Assembly: GCA_023435825.1 (NCBI GenBank)
Contig: JAEZMB010000261.1
Coordinates: forward strand, 1-64,000
Length of the DNA: 64,000 nucleotides
Direction: 5' to 3'
DNA from: Pseudomonadota bacterium
GTDB lineage: Bacteria > Desulfobacterota > Desulfovibrionia > Desulfovibrionales > Desulfovibrionaceae
Position numbers and translations under genes: made by a program. The notes beneath the pieces are model-generated. The model saw only the letters and a program-made list of their open reading frames with translations, was not told the DNA's origin and made no database searches. Shown one piece after another: positions 25,105 through 33,702 of this stretch (its first letter is position 1; every line of letters begins with the position of its first letter).

Positions 25105-25665
25105 ATGCAGGGACAACGGATCGGTTACGTGCGCGTGAGCAGCCTTGACCAGAACCCGCAGCGGCAACTCGAAGCCCTTCGGGCGGACAAGGTGTTCATG
25201 GACACGGCTTCGGGCAAGGACACCAGCCGGCCCCAGCTGGAGGCGCTGCTGGACTATGTACGCGAAGGCGACGTGGTGACGGTGCACAGCATGGACCGCC
25301 TGGCCCGCAACCTCGACGACCTGCGCCGTCTGGTGCGGGGGCTGACCGAGCGCGGGGCGTGCATCGAGTTCGTGAAGGAAGGCTTGCGGTTCAGCGGCGA
25401 GGATTCGCCCATGGCCAGGCTGATGCTGTCGGTGATGGGCGCGTTCGCCGAGTTCGAGCGCGCCCTGATTCGCGAACGCCAGCGCGAGGGCATCGCCCTG
25501 GCCAAGCGGCGCGGCGCGTACCGGGGCCGCAAGCGGAAGCTGTCGGCCGAGCAGGGGGAGGCGTTGCGGCGGCGGGTCGCGGCCGGCGAGAAAAAGGCCC
25601 AGCTCGCCCGGGAGTTCGGCGTCAGCCGGGAAACCGTGTATCAGTATCTCAAGCCGCAGGCCTGA
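25105..25665 (+). CDS. Small serine recombinase (resolvase)
   Basis: A 186-residue Tn3/Hin-type serine recombinase. The catalytic serine is in GYVRVSSLDQNPQRQ, with MDRLARN and GAFAEFERALIRERQREG downstream, and the C-terminal HTH ends in REFGVSRETVYQYLKP. The ATG at 25105 has GGGAGG 4 bp ahead and is preferred to an upstream TTG. With the candidate res site it probably resolves multimers of the replicon; it could instead be a transposon remnant, but no transposase or inverted ends were seen. Confidence 0.88.
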   Translation: MQGQRIGYVRVSSLDQNPQRQLEALRADKVFMDTASGKDTSRPQLEALLDYVREGDVVTVHSMDRLARNLDDLRRLVRGLTERGACIEFVKEGLRFSGEDSPMARLMLSVMGAFAEFERALIRERQREGIALAKRRGAYRGRKRKLSAEQGEALRRRVAAGEKKAQLAREFGVSRETVYQYLKPQA

Positions 25666-25810
25666 TCCCGGCGCGCCTCCTGGCGAGCGCCGGCGGACAG
25701 GCCGGCCCTGGCCCGAAAACGCGGCCGCTTGTGGCGGCGCTTTGCGGCGGCGTCCCGGGGCGAACCCCCTGCGGCCGCCCGGGCGGGCAAGACGCCCGGC
25801 CCGCCGTCAA

Positions 25811-26770
25811 TCAGGCAAAGTCCAATCCGTAGTGCGGCTGGGAAACCGTCTCGGCCGTCCTGACCATGATCGCGGCCAGCGTATCCAGGTATTCGCCGGC
25901 TTCCGGCCAGGGGTAGCCGATCCGGTCGTGGCATTGCCCCAGATGCTCCGTGGCTTTTTGGATGCCTTCGAATTCGAAAACCAGCCAGCTCATGGTCACG
26001 TAGGTGAAAAAGCGGCTGTGCAGGCTGTGCTCTGCCTGCCAGGCCCGGTCCATGCCGGCGAGCATTTCCGCCGGGGGGATTTGGCCGCGAAGGGGGGCGG
26101 CGAGCACGTCCGACGGAATCTGGCGCGTGTAGAGATAGACCCGGGACCCATGGTCGTCGCACAAGATCTGAAAATACTCGGCCAGATGGACCATGGTCAG
26201 GTTGATCCAGGGGCAGCTGTGGTCGTTGTAGTCCTGTTGGATGAGCAGGGAACGGCCGGGGATCAGCCGCGAAAAAAAGCGCGACAGGACCACGTCGTTG
26301 AGTTCCCAGCTCTTGGCGATGTCGACGAAGAGGATGCCGATGGGTTGAAACGGCGGCGCAGCCTGCAGGAAATCCCCGGCATGGACGAAAACCGAGCGCG
26401 CGTGCTGGCCAAGGGTGCGCAGCAAAAACGGCATGGTGGACATGCCTGGCCGGGTGTCCGGCCCCAGATACTCCAGATAGGACTCATCGGTCGGGGCGAT
26501 GAAAATGTCGTAGGAGTGGATGCGGTAGTCCTTGTTCGAAATCCCGGTGTTGGCCGCCAGGCCCGTGGCCAGGGAGATGCTGGAGCCGCCAAGAAAGCTC
26601 CCCAGGTCGACGATGGCTTCGCCGTCGGTCAGATCGAATTCCCGCGCCAGCCAATGCAGCATTCGCCGCTCGTTTAAGCTCAACATGGACAGCATGTTGT
26701 GCAGCCATGGTTCGTCGGCGACTTCCCGGTTCCAGGAGTGGCAGGCAATTCGATCAATGAGGGTCGACAT
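25811..26770 (-). CDS. Class I SAM methyltransferase-like protein
   Basis: A 319-residue protein with a motif-I region AIVDLGSFLGGSSISLATGLA, an acidic strand end HSYDIF and GILFVDIAKSWELNDVV, as in glycan O-methyltransferases of the Methyltransf_24 type. AAGGA precedes ATG 26770. It is the last of a minus-strand set with a GT4 transferase, the GT-A/radical-SAM fusion and a sulfotransferase; it may cap a sugar. About 230 bp separate it from the GT4 gene. Confidence 0.65.
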   Translation of the reverse strand: MSTLIDRIACHSWNREVADEPWLHNMLSMLSLNERRMLHWLAREFDLTDGEAIVDLGSFLGGSSISLATGLAANTGISNKDYRIHSYDIFIAPTDESYLEYLGPDTRPGMSTMPFLLRTLGQHARSVFVHAGDFLQAAPPFQPIGILFVDIAKSWELNDVVLSRFFSRLIPGRSLLIQQDYNDHSCPWINLTMVHLAEYFQILCDDHGSRVYLYTRQIPSDVLAAPLRGQIPPAEMLAGMDRAWQAEHSLHSRFFTYVTMSWLVFEFEGIQKATEHLGQCHDRIGYPWPEAGEYLDTLAAIMVRTAETVSQPHYGLDFA

Positions 26771-26999
26771 GACATTGTCCTTGGGTCTGTTCCGGGAGAG
26801 GGGGCAAGACCGCCCGCCCCGGGCTTGCGCTGCCCAGGGGTGGCCCGGCGTTGGCCAACGGCGTGATACGGCCTGCCTGAAGGCGTGTTTGACGGGCTTC
26901 ATAAAACGCTTGGAGCGCCGTTGGCAACCGTTTGCGGATATGGAATCCTGGATATGTCGCCCCGCGCCGGCAACGGGGGCATGCCCCGCGCCGCGATCC
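26771..26999. other. Gap between glycosyltransferase and methyltransferase genes
   Basis: Short region with two GTTGGC-rich inverted motifs (CGTTGGCCAACG near 26849 and CGTTGGCAACCG near 26922). No gene. The inverted motif is a possible operator or weak hairpin. Confidence 0.3.
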
Positions 27000-28637
27000 T
27001 CACGCCGACCGCAATCGGTCCAGCCGCACAAAGCTCACCCAGACGCCAAGACGGCGGGCATCATCGGACAGGCCCAGGGAGGCCGGGGAGCTGACGCCCT
27101 GCAGCGACAGCGTCAGGGCCGCCTCGTCCCGTAACGGGCGATCCGGAAAAACCGCAAAGGACGCCGGCCGGGTTTCGCCCTGGGGCGCGTCCCAGCGCAC
27201 CAGGCCGATCTCGCGGCCATCCAGGGCCAGGCGCAGTTCCAGCAGGCTGCCCGGATGGCGCAAAAAAGGCTTGAAGCAAAGGGTCAGGACCAGGCCTTCC
27301 CGGCAGGCCTCGGGCAGGGCCAGCACCAATCGCGCCTGTTCGCCGTCGGTCCAGCGGCCTTGCCCCTCGCCGTGGCTCCAGCCTTCCTTCAGGACTTCCA
27401 GCGCTACGGCATCGTCGCCCAGGGCCAGGCTCTGGCCCAAGGGGAGGGTATGGGGCGGGCGGTAGGTCCGGGCGTCGGGCCAGGCGGCCTGGTGGTCCGG
27501 CGCGTGCCGGCGCGCCAGCCGGGCGAACGCCTCGACCATCCGGTCGGCCTGGAACAGGTCCAAGGCGCGCTGCCGGCCGCGCCGGCCCAGGGCCAGCCGG
27601 GCGTCGGGGTCCCCGGCCAGCCTGGTCACGGCCTCCACCAGGGCCGCCGCCGCGCCGTGGGGGTCTTTGCCCGGATCGGGCGTCAGGATGCCGGCGTCCC
27701 CAAGCTCCTCGGGAATGCCGCTGATGGCCGAGGCGATCACCGGCACGCCCTTGGCCATGGCCTCCATGATGCTCAGCGGCATTCCCTCGGCCTCCGAGAG
27801 CAACACGAACAGGTCCGCCGCCGCCAGCCAGTCGTCGATGTCCGAGCGCTGGCCAAGGACCAGCACCTGCCGCGAAAGGCCCCGGGCATCGACCTGGGCC
27901 ATGAGCTCGCCGGCCGCGTCGCCCTGGTGGTGGCCGATCCAGACAAACAGCGGGCGTCCCCGGGGCAGCCCGCGCCGCGCCAGCTCCGCCCCGGCTTCCA
28001 GCAGATGCCGGTAGCCCTTGCGGGGTTCATAGCGGGCCACGGTCAGGCAGACCACATCCTCGGGGCCGATGTCCCAGGCCGCGCGGACGGCGTCGCGCCG
28101 GCCCGGCGGGGCGGGCTCGAACCAGCGCCTGGGGCGGCCATTGTGGATGACCGCGCTTTGGGCCTCGGACAGGCCAAAGGCCTGGCGCAGCAGCAGCAGG
28201 TTTTCCGTGGTGACGGCCACGACGGCGGCGGCGGCGCGCAGGGCCTCGCCCACCGGGGCAAAAAGCCGCCCGAGCCGGGCCAGGCAGGCGGGGCAGACGT
28301 AGTTGGTATGGATGATATGGGGAATGTTCCAGTCACGGCACACGGCCTTGGCGGCCAGGCTGGAATCGACGGCGCAGTCGCAAAAAAGGACAAGGTCCGG
28401 CTTGGCCCGCAACAAGACGCCTTCGGGCTCGTTTCGGCTCCAGGCCGCCTTGGCGGACAGGCGCGAAGGGTTGTAGTCCAGGGCGTAGGCCGTCGCGCCC
28501 GACAGTGCCGACGTCCAGGAGCCATGGGCGGCGACGCTGACGGCAAACCCCAGTTGCGACAAGCCTTCGGCCAGCACAGCGGCATTTTCGGCCGTGCCGC
28601 CAGCGCCGGGATCGTCGCAATAGATGAGGACATGCAT
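27000..28637 (-). CDS. GT4 glycosyltransferase with C-terminal beta domain
   Basis: A 545-residue protein. Residues 1-370 are a GT4/GT-B fold: GAGGTAENAAVLAEGLSQLG at the N-terminus, VARYEPRKGYRHLLEAG, and the donor-site EAEGMPLSIMEAMAKGVPVI. Residues about 400-545 form a separate beta-rich domain (LGDDAVALEVLKEGWSHGEG, GRWTDGEQARLVLALPE), a module seen at the tail of several exopolysaccharide transferases and probably carbohydrate- or partner-binding. The ATG at 28637 has GGAG 9 bp ahead and lies 53 bp after the previous stop. Confidence 0.8.
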   Translation of the reverse strand: MHVLIYCDDPGAGGTAENAAVLAEGLSQLGFAVSVAAHGSWTSALSGATAYALDYNPSRLSAKAAWSRNEPEGVLLRAKPDLVLFCDCAVDSSLAAKAVCRDWNIPHIIHTNYVCPACLARLGRLFAPVGEALRAAAAVVAVTTENLLLLRQAFGLSEAQSAVIHNGRPRRWFEPAPPGRRDAVRAAWDIGPEDVVCLTVARYEPRKGYRHLLEAGAELARRGLPRGRPLFVWIGHHQGDAAGELMAQVDARGLSRQVLVLGQRSDIDDWLAAADLFVLLSEAEGMPLSIMEAMAKGVPVIASAISGIPEELGDAGILTPDPGKDPHGAAAALVEAVTRLAGDPDARLALGRRGRQRALDLFQADRMVEAFARLARRHAPDHQAAWPDARTYRPPHTLPLGQSLALGDDAVALEVLKEGWSHGEGQGRWTDGEQARLVLALPEACREGLVLTLCFKPFLRHPGSLLELRLALDGREIGLVRWDAPQGETRPASFAVFPDRPLRDEAALTLSLQGVSSPASLGLSDDARRLGVWVSFVRLDRLRSA

Positions 28638-28689
28638 GGGCGTTGACTCCGAAACGGCGCGGCCCGGGGGCACGGCCGCATGACGCTTT

Positions 28690-30585
28690 TCAGGCAAGAG
28701 CCCTGCCTTCCCCGCAGCCATGGTTTATATAATGATAGTAGAGATCGATGGAGGCGTTGGCCAGGTCGGCGTTGGCGCGGACATAGCGCTCAGGGTCGAA
28801 AAGGACTCCGGCCTCCTGTCCTGGGCCGGGCCTGCACAAGTCTTCGACCAGCCGGTAAAACCGGATGGGGTCGAGATCATAGCCGGCGCAGTGGTGGCAC
28901 GGCAAATCATAAAAACCGCAAAAGGTCCTTTTGATGAGGGAAACGCTGTTCGCCATGATCGAGGTCAGAGCGTCGGTGTGGATGTTGCCGATGACCAGGT
29001 CTCCCCTGAAGTCTTCACAGCACAGATGCACATCGCCCAGATAATCGATCTGGGCCGTGAGAAAGCTGCAGCCCCAGGGCTTCACGCCGCTGGGGAACTG
29101 GCGTTTATACCCTCGCGGCGAAAGCGCAAGGGCGTTTCGTCTGTCTGACCAAGTCGTTGTCGCGTAGCACGTTCGCAATTCGATATCAAATTGCGGCGCT
29201 TGTGCTTTGAGAAGCGCCATGTTGTTGTAAACCGCTTCGCTGTGGCAGGACACGGCGATCTGATCGATTCCCGCGCCAAATACCGTTTCGGCGACTTCCA
29301 CGGTCATCAGGACGCCGTTGGTCACGAGCTTCATGAAGGTTCCCGGCAGGCGCTTTCGGGCAAAAGCGATGCGCTGCGCCAGGGACTTGTCCAGGAGAGG
29401 CTCGTTGTAAAAGTGAAACCGCAGTTGAAAACGGCCGTCATGCGGAGAAAGATCGGCGATGATGGATTGATAGGCCGCGACATCAAGCGCACCGTCGCGC
29501 GGCCTTGAAGACGATGTCGGGCAATACGGGCACCGCAGGTTGCAGTTTCCCTGTGTTTCAATGGCGACCAAGGGCGGTTCGCTGTCCAGATGGTCCGGCA
29601 GGGCCAGGCCGCGCCGGCCCACGTCGTTGAGCCATCGAACCCACCGCGCGCGTTTTTTCACGGCAAGAAACCCGGCCGCGCCGCCGTCACGCAAGAGGTC
29701 GATCCAGGTTTGCCTACAGGCGTCGTTGACGGCGTCGATGACGCTGTCCAGGACGGGAACGCCTGTCCTGTCTATCCAGCCATGGGCGTCGAAGCGACGA
29801 TGAAAGTGTATGGCCTGGGGAGAACCCTCCAGGCCGCTTGCCTTGGTCAGATGCAGATGGATCGGAAAATTCTGCTCCACGGCCAGGCTCTGGGTGTCCA
29901 GCCCAAGCGATGCCGCCGCCAGGCAAAATGACACCTGGTCCACATGCTTGGAATAGGCTCCCAGCAGTTCCTGCCGCTCAAGCAGCCAGAATGCCCAGCG
30001 CGACCAGTGCGCGTGCAGGGCGTCGGCCAGCTCCTGCTTGAGCATATAGAGCCCGCCGTTGCAGTTGTTGGCAAACGTCAAATCGGCGTTTGCGCAGGTC
30101 TCCGACGAGGACAGGACATGCTGCGTGCCGTCCCAGGAAAAGGTCGTGCAGGCCGTCGGCTGGTCGTGGGGCAAGCCGGCTTCGCGGAAGATGTTTTGCA
30201 GAATCGGCAAAGGCGGGTTCGGCAGATCGACGATTTTGCCCGCCAGGGTGAGATCGGCGTGGCCAGCGACCGGGGAGGCAAAGGCGACGTCGCAATCGCA
30301 TAGGACAAGCGTGTCGTATTTGCGCAGCAATGGAGTCTGGAGCTGCACGATCTTGTTGCAGTAGGGGTTGGAGGCCGAGAAGGGCGCGACGCGGATGACG
30401 TTGACCCCCAACAACTTCAGGAGATCTTCCACCGTGCTGTCGCAGCCAAGGACCACATGGGCATGGATATCGCCCGGATTCACCTTGGAGAGTCGTGTAA
30501 GGCTGGAGATCAGGAAGACGGCTTGGAAGACGAAGTCGGGATCGGCATCGACGACAAACGAATATGCGGTTGTTGTTTTGCCCAT
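28690..30585 (-). CDS. GT-A glycosyltransferase fused to a radical SAM/SPASM domain
   Basis: A 631-residue two-enzyme protein. The first 270 residues look like a GT8-type GT-A domain (AYSFVVDADPDFVFQAVF, DTLVLCDCDVAFASP with a DxD-like motif). Residues 310-590 are a radical SAM domain with CNLRCPYC and later SPASM cysteines (CCEDFRG and CHHC). The C-terminal 40 residues are one unit of the FDxxxYxxxxxDL...HYxxxGxxEGR repeat found in the 2041-residue protein at 36438. An upstream ATG at 30600 is possible; the ribosome site is not clear. Such a fusion suggests a radical-modified sugar step. Confidence 0.7.
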   Translation of the reverse strand: MGKTTTAYSFVVDADPDFVFQAVFLISSLTRLSKVNPGDIHAHVVLGCDSTVEDLLKLLGVNVIRVAPFSASNPYCNKIVQLQTPLLRKYDTLVLCDCDVAFASPVAGHADLTLAGKIVDLPNPPLPILQNIFREAGLPHDQPTACTTFSWDGTQHVLSSSETCANADLTFANNCNGGLYMLKQELADALHAHWSRWAFWLLERQELLGAYSKHVDQVSFCLAAASLGLDTQSLAVEQNFPIHLHLTKASGLEGSPQAIHFHRRFDAHGWIDRTGVPVLDSVIDAVNDACRQTWIDLLRDGGAAGFLAVKKRARWVRWLNDVGRRGLALPDHLDSEPPLVAIETQGNCNLRCPYCPTSSSRPRDGALDVAAYQSIIADLSPHDGRFQLRFHFYNEPLLDKSLAQRIAFARKRLPGTFMKLVTNGVLMTVEVAETVFGAGIDQIAVSCHSEAVYNNMALLKAQAPQFDIELRTCYATTTWSDRRNALALSPRGYKRQFPSGVKPWGCSFLTAQIDYLGDVHLCCEDFRGDLVIGNIHTDALTSIMANSVSLIKRTFCGFYDLPCHHCAGYDLDPIRFYRLVEDLCRPGPGQEAGVLFDPERYVRANADLANASIDLYYHYINHGCGEGRALA

Positions 30586-30891
30586 GCGTGCATTGACCAT
30601 CCTTGCGGGGGCTACGTCACGGTCTTCGTTTCGGGGCACTGGTCTGTCGGACGTCGTCGGGCCGCCCGGAGCCGGACGGCCAAGGCTGTCGCCGGGCAGG
30701 CTGAGGCAGCGGCGGCGCGCTGTCGCCGTCCTGGCGTCCATGGGCTGCCCGCTTTTGCCGCGCCACGAAACGTCCTGACGCCCCGGCGGCCTCCTGGCGG
30801 GCACGTTTCGGCCCGGGCGCAGGCAACACCCCCGGGCAACGGCCTTTGACGGCCGGCATGTCGCCGGCGTCCGGACGGCAAGGGGGAATCC

Positions 30892-30986
30892 CCTCGTGTC
30901 GCGTCCGCGAAAAGCGCGGAGGGCGTTTTGTCGTTAAGGCGCTAAAACCATTGCTTTTTCTTAAAAAATACCAGCGTATTTTTTAA
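30892..30986 (+). repeat. Intergenic 95-bp element, copy 4
   Basis: CCTCGTGTCGCGTCCGCG, GAAAAGCGC, TTTTGTCGTTAAGGCG and AACCATTGCTTTTTC are followed by a perfect 11-bp stem TTAAAAAATAC-CAGC-GTATTTTTTAA (30961-30986). The stop codon of the sulfotransferase gene (minus strand) falls inside the stem. Confidence 0.7.
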
Positions 30987-31744
30987 CGGCCCCGACCCGA
31001 GTCCCAGTGCAGCAAATCCCGCAGATCGCCGGCCACGGTAAAGCCATGGCGCTGGGACATGTCCATCAAGGAATCTGTCACATCGCGGCAATAATCGGAA
31101 ACGTTTTTGGCCAAACGCTGTCGCTGGGTCGGCTCTTCCGTGGGCGGCGTCGCGCCGGACAAGGAATAGACAGGGATGGTGTCCGGCTTTTCGAGCTCCA
31201 GAAAGGAAAAAACCTGCTCAAGGGTTTGTTCGGGATTCTTGATAAAGCTTTCGAACACGAAGGCGCAGAGCTGGTGCGGTTGGAAGAAATTCAGATACCA
31301 TAAAATTTTCGGCGCATACATGGACATTTGCACATAGCCGTTGTCGAAAAACCGGCCCGGATCCGAGAATACTTCCTCGATGGGCCTGGTCTCGGCGCCA
31401 CGATTGACTTCGTGGTAATACTGCGAAATAGCTCTCGTGCCAGGATCGCGAAGACAGACGATGAGTTTGACGTCGGGATAGTGCTTATGGATGCGCGCAG
31501 CGGCGGCATGTACGCACAAATACGACGGACTCGCTTCGCCTGTCAGGCTCTTGCCGTCCGGGACGGGAAAGAACTCCTCATAGTATTCTATACCTTTGGT
31601 ATAGAACTCTTCAAAAGAGAAGAAGTGGATTTCTTTTTGTTGGACAGGAATAAACTGCGGGCTGGAACATAGAGAACCGTAGAGCGAAGTCGTCGCACAT
31701 TTCATCTGTCCTAAAATAATGAAATCCGGGCCGCGCTTTTTCAT
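30983..31744 (-). CDS. Sulfotransferase
   Basis: A 253-residue PAPS-dependent sulfotransferase. The 5'-phosphosulfate loop is FIILGQMKCATTSLYGSL and the 3'-phosphate site is LIVCLRDPGTRAISQYYHE. ATG 31744 has AAGGAA 6 bp ahead; an in-frame ATG at 31762 has a poorer site. The cysteine in MKCATTS replaces a glycine of many members. It likely sulfates a surface glycan made by the adjacent transferases. Confidence 0.85.
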   Translation of the reverse strand: MKKRGPDFIILGQMKCATTSLYGSLCSSPQFIPVQQKEIHFFSFEEFYTKGIEYYEEFFPVPDGKSLTGEASPSYLCVHAAAARIHKHYPDVKLIVCLRDPGTRAISQYYHEVNRGAETRPIEEVFSDPGRFFDNGYVQMSMYAPKILWYLNFFQPHQLCAFVFESFIKNPEQTLEQVFSFLELEKPDTIPVYSLSGATPPTEEPTQRQRLAKNVSDYCRDVTDSLMDMSQRHGFTVAGDLRDLLHWDSGRGR

Positions 31745-31762
31745 GACTGCTTCCTTGGCCAT

Positions 31763-32690
31763 CTCGCTCTCGTTGATACAATCAAACTGTGGTTTCCATG
31801 GTTATTGGACGACTGCAAGACCATGCCCATGGGCCGAAAGCTGTTCTGGAGCCGGGAGGCGATCCAGGCAGGGGACCGTTTGGCGGCCTCGCCAGACCCT
31901 CGCCCGGCACGTTTCAGGCCGTTTTTGGGGCCTTGTGGACGCGGGCGTCAAGGCAGCCGGCCCGGTCCGGGGACGGCGCTTGATCGGAAAACGCGGCGTC
32001 AGGGATGCCCGTGTTCGACCGGTCCGCGCCTTCGCCCGCGACATTGCGTTCGGCAAGGGCGCAGTCTACCGATTCCTTGGCCGTGGTCAAATTCCTGACC
32101 TTGGCGGGGAGTTTGCGGATTTCGGCGGCGGCAGGCGCGCCGTGCTCCCGGAAAAGCCGCGCCCGGCTCCGTCTGGACCAGACGTGGCCGCCGGCCATCG
32201 GTGTCCGGGGCGGCTGGCGTCCGCAGCCCACACGGCCGGGGCCAGACCCGGACTTGGCCCGCCGTTTTGGCCAGGAACGTGGCCGAAAACGCGGTCTATT
32301 GAACTTCGCCGGACTTCGCGACAGGGGGCCATGGCCTGGCGGACGATCCAATTTTCGCGGTCAGTCCGCCGTTTTTCCCCATTTGAAAAAGTCTGAAGGT
32401 ACTTTCTTGCCTATCAAGGCAAAGGGGAATCGAATTTCTGTAGCAGAAAAATAAAAAAAGCTTGACCCAAGCCTCGCTGTCGGCGAACACAGCGCATCTT
32501 CTGGATGCCTTGAACGAAGAATTTCTTTCACGATGTTGATAAAAAATGTCGCATTCGTCAAGGCGTCGCTTTTGCGCCACGTTTTGGCTGCAGACGCCGA
32601 CTCGATGATGGAGTGGCTGGGGAAATGGGATGCGTTTGTTGCCCCGGCCGTCACGCTGTTGTCGGGGCAATGCCTGTGAACACCCTGGAG
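31763..32690. other. Long gene-free and partly A/T-rich region
   Basis: About 930 bp with no supported gene between divergent transcription units. The last 300 bp are distinctly A/T-richer than the rest. The sequence AAAAATAAAAAAAGCTTGACC (32447-32467) resembles an UP element with a -35 box, but no convincing -10 box follows. It should hold the promoters of the sulfotransferase (minus) and rfbF-like (plus) genes. Confidence 0.4.
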
Positions 32691-32696
32691 ACGGTC

Positions 32697-33464
32697 ATGA
32701 AAGCAGTTATCCTGGCGGGCGGTTTCGGCAGCCGGATTTCCGAGGAATCGCATCTTCGGCCCAAGCCCATGGTGGAAATCGGCGGCCATCCCATCCTGTG
32801 GCACATCATGAAGATCTATTCCGCCCACGGAATTAACGACTTCATCATCTGCCTGGGCTACAAGGGCTATGTCATCAAGGAATATTTTTACAACTACTTC
32901 ATCCACAAATCCGACTTCACCATCGATCTGGCCAACAACAGCGTCGATTTCTACGGGAACAAGTGCGAGGCCTGGAAAGTCACCCTGATCGACACCGGTC
33001 CCGAATCGGACACCGGCGGACGGTTGAAGCGCATCGGGCCGTACCTGGATGACGCTCCGTTCTGCTTCACCTACGGGGACGGCGTCGCCGACGTCGACAT
33101 CGGCAAACTCGTGGCCTACCACAACGCCCACGGCCGGCTGGCCACCATGACGGCCGTGCAGCCTCCAGGCAAGTTCGGCGCCCTCGACCTTGACGGCGAA
33201 ACGGTCCGGGAGTTCCAGGAAAAGCCCCCCGGAGACGCCTCCTGGATCAATGGCGGTTTTTTCGTGCTCTCGCCCAAGGTGCTCGACTACATCCCGGGGG
33301 ACGCCACATCCTGGGAGCAGGAGCCGTTGACCCGGCTGGCCCGGGAAGGCCAGCTCACCGCCTATCGCCATGCCGGATTCTGGCAGTGCATGGACACGCT
33401 CAAACACAAGAATATGCTGGAATCCCTGTGGCAATCCGGCAAGGCTCCCTGGAAAATCTGGTAG
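32697..33464 (+). CDS. rfbF: Glucose-1-phosphate cytidylyltransferase
   Basis: A 255-residue enzyme that makes CDP-glucose from CTP and glucose-1-phosphate. The N-terminal [13 protein letters not shown] and [20 protein letters not shown] are diagnostic, as are [11 protein letters not shown] and [23 protein letters not shown] lies 6 bp before ATG 32697. It opens the plus-strand cassette, so the neighbouring SDR and epimerase genes may act on CDP-sugars. A CDP-glucose 4,6-dehydratase (RfbG) is not obvious nearby. Confidence 0.92.
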   Translation: MKAVILAGGFGSRISEESHLRPKPMVEIGGHPILWHIMKIYSAHGINDFIICLGYKGYVIKEYFYNYFIHKSDFTIDLANNSVDFYGNKCEAWKVTLIDTGPESDTGGRLKRIGPYLDDAPFCFTYGDGVADVDIGKLVAYHNAHGRLATMTAVQPPGKFGALDLDGETVREFQEKPPGDASWINGGFFVLSPKVLDYIPGDATSWEQEPLTRLAREGQLTAYRHAGFWQCMDTLKHKNMLESLWQSGKAPWKIW

Positions 33465-33486
33465 CAATGTCCCGGGATCATGCGGT

Positions 33487-33702
33487 ATGGCGATGGACGG
33501 CGTGGTCAACTTCACCAGCCGCGATCGGGCGCGATCCTGGAGACGCATCCTGATCCGGACGCCCATCGCCGCCGCAGCCGCGCGGCAACGCCCAAGTCCC
33601 ATGGACGGCAACAAGAAGCGAGGCCAAGTCCGCCTTCAAGCCAGGGGCCGCTTTTTGCGCGCCAACACCATCATCGACGCCATGCCACAGGAGAAGCCGT
33701 GA
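33487..33702 (+). CDS. Possible small basic protein
   Basis: A 71-residue arginine-rich open frame with coding-like third positions, ending in TGA that overlaps the GTG start of the next gene (GTGA). No family recognised and no good ribosome site was seen. It could be a remnant of a longer gene lost between rfbF and the SDR. Confidence 0.25.
   Translation: MAMDGVVNFTSRDRARSWRRILIRTPIAAAAARQRPSPMDGNKKRGQVRLQARGRFLRANTIIDAMPQEKP

Noticed and set aside
25779..25799. Hairpin CCGGGCG-GGCAAGA-CGCCCGG as a terminator between convergent genes
   Set aside because: No T tract follows on either strand, so it is not supported as an intrinsic terminator.
31719..32396. Plus-strand open frame in the region upstream of rfbF
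   Set aside because: It overlaps the sulfotransferase start, has an Arg/Pro-rich translation and no family features.
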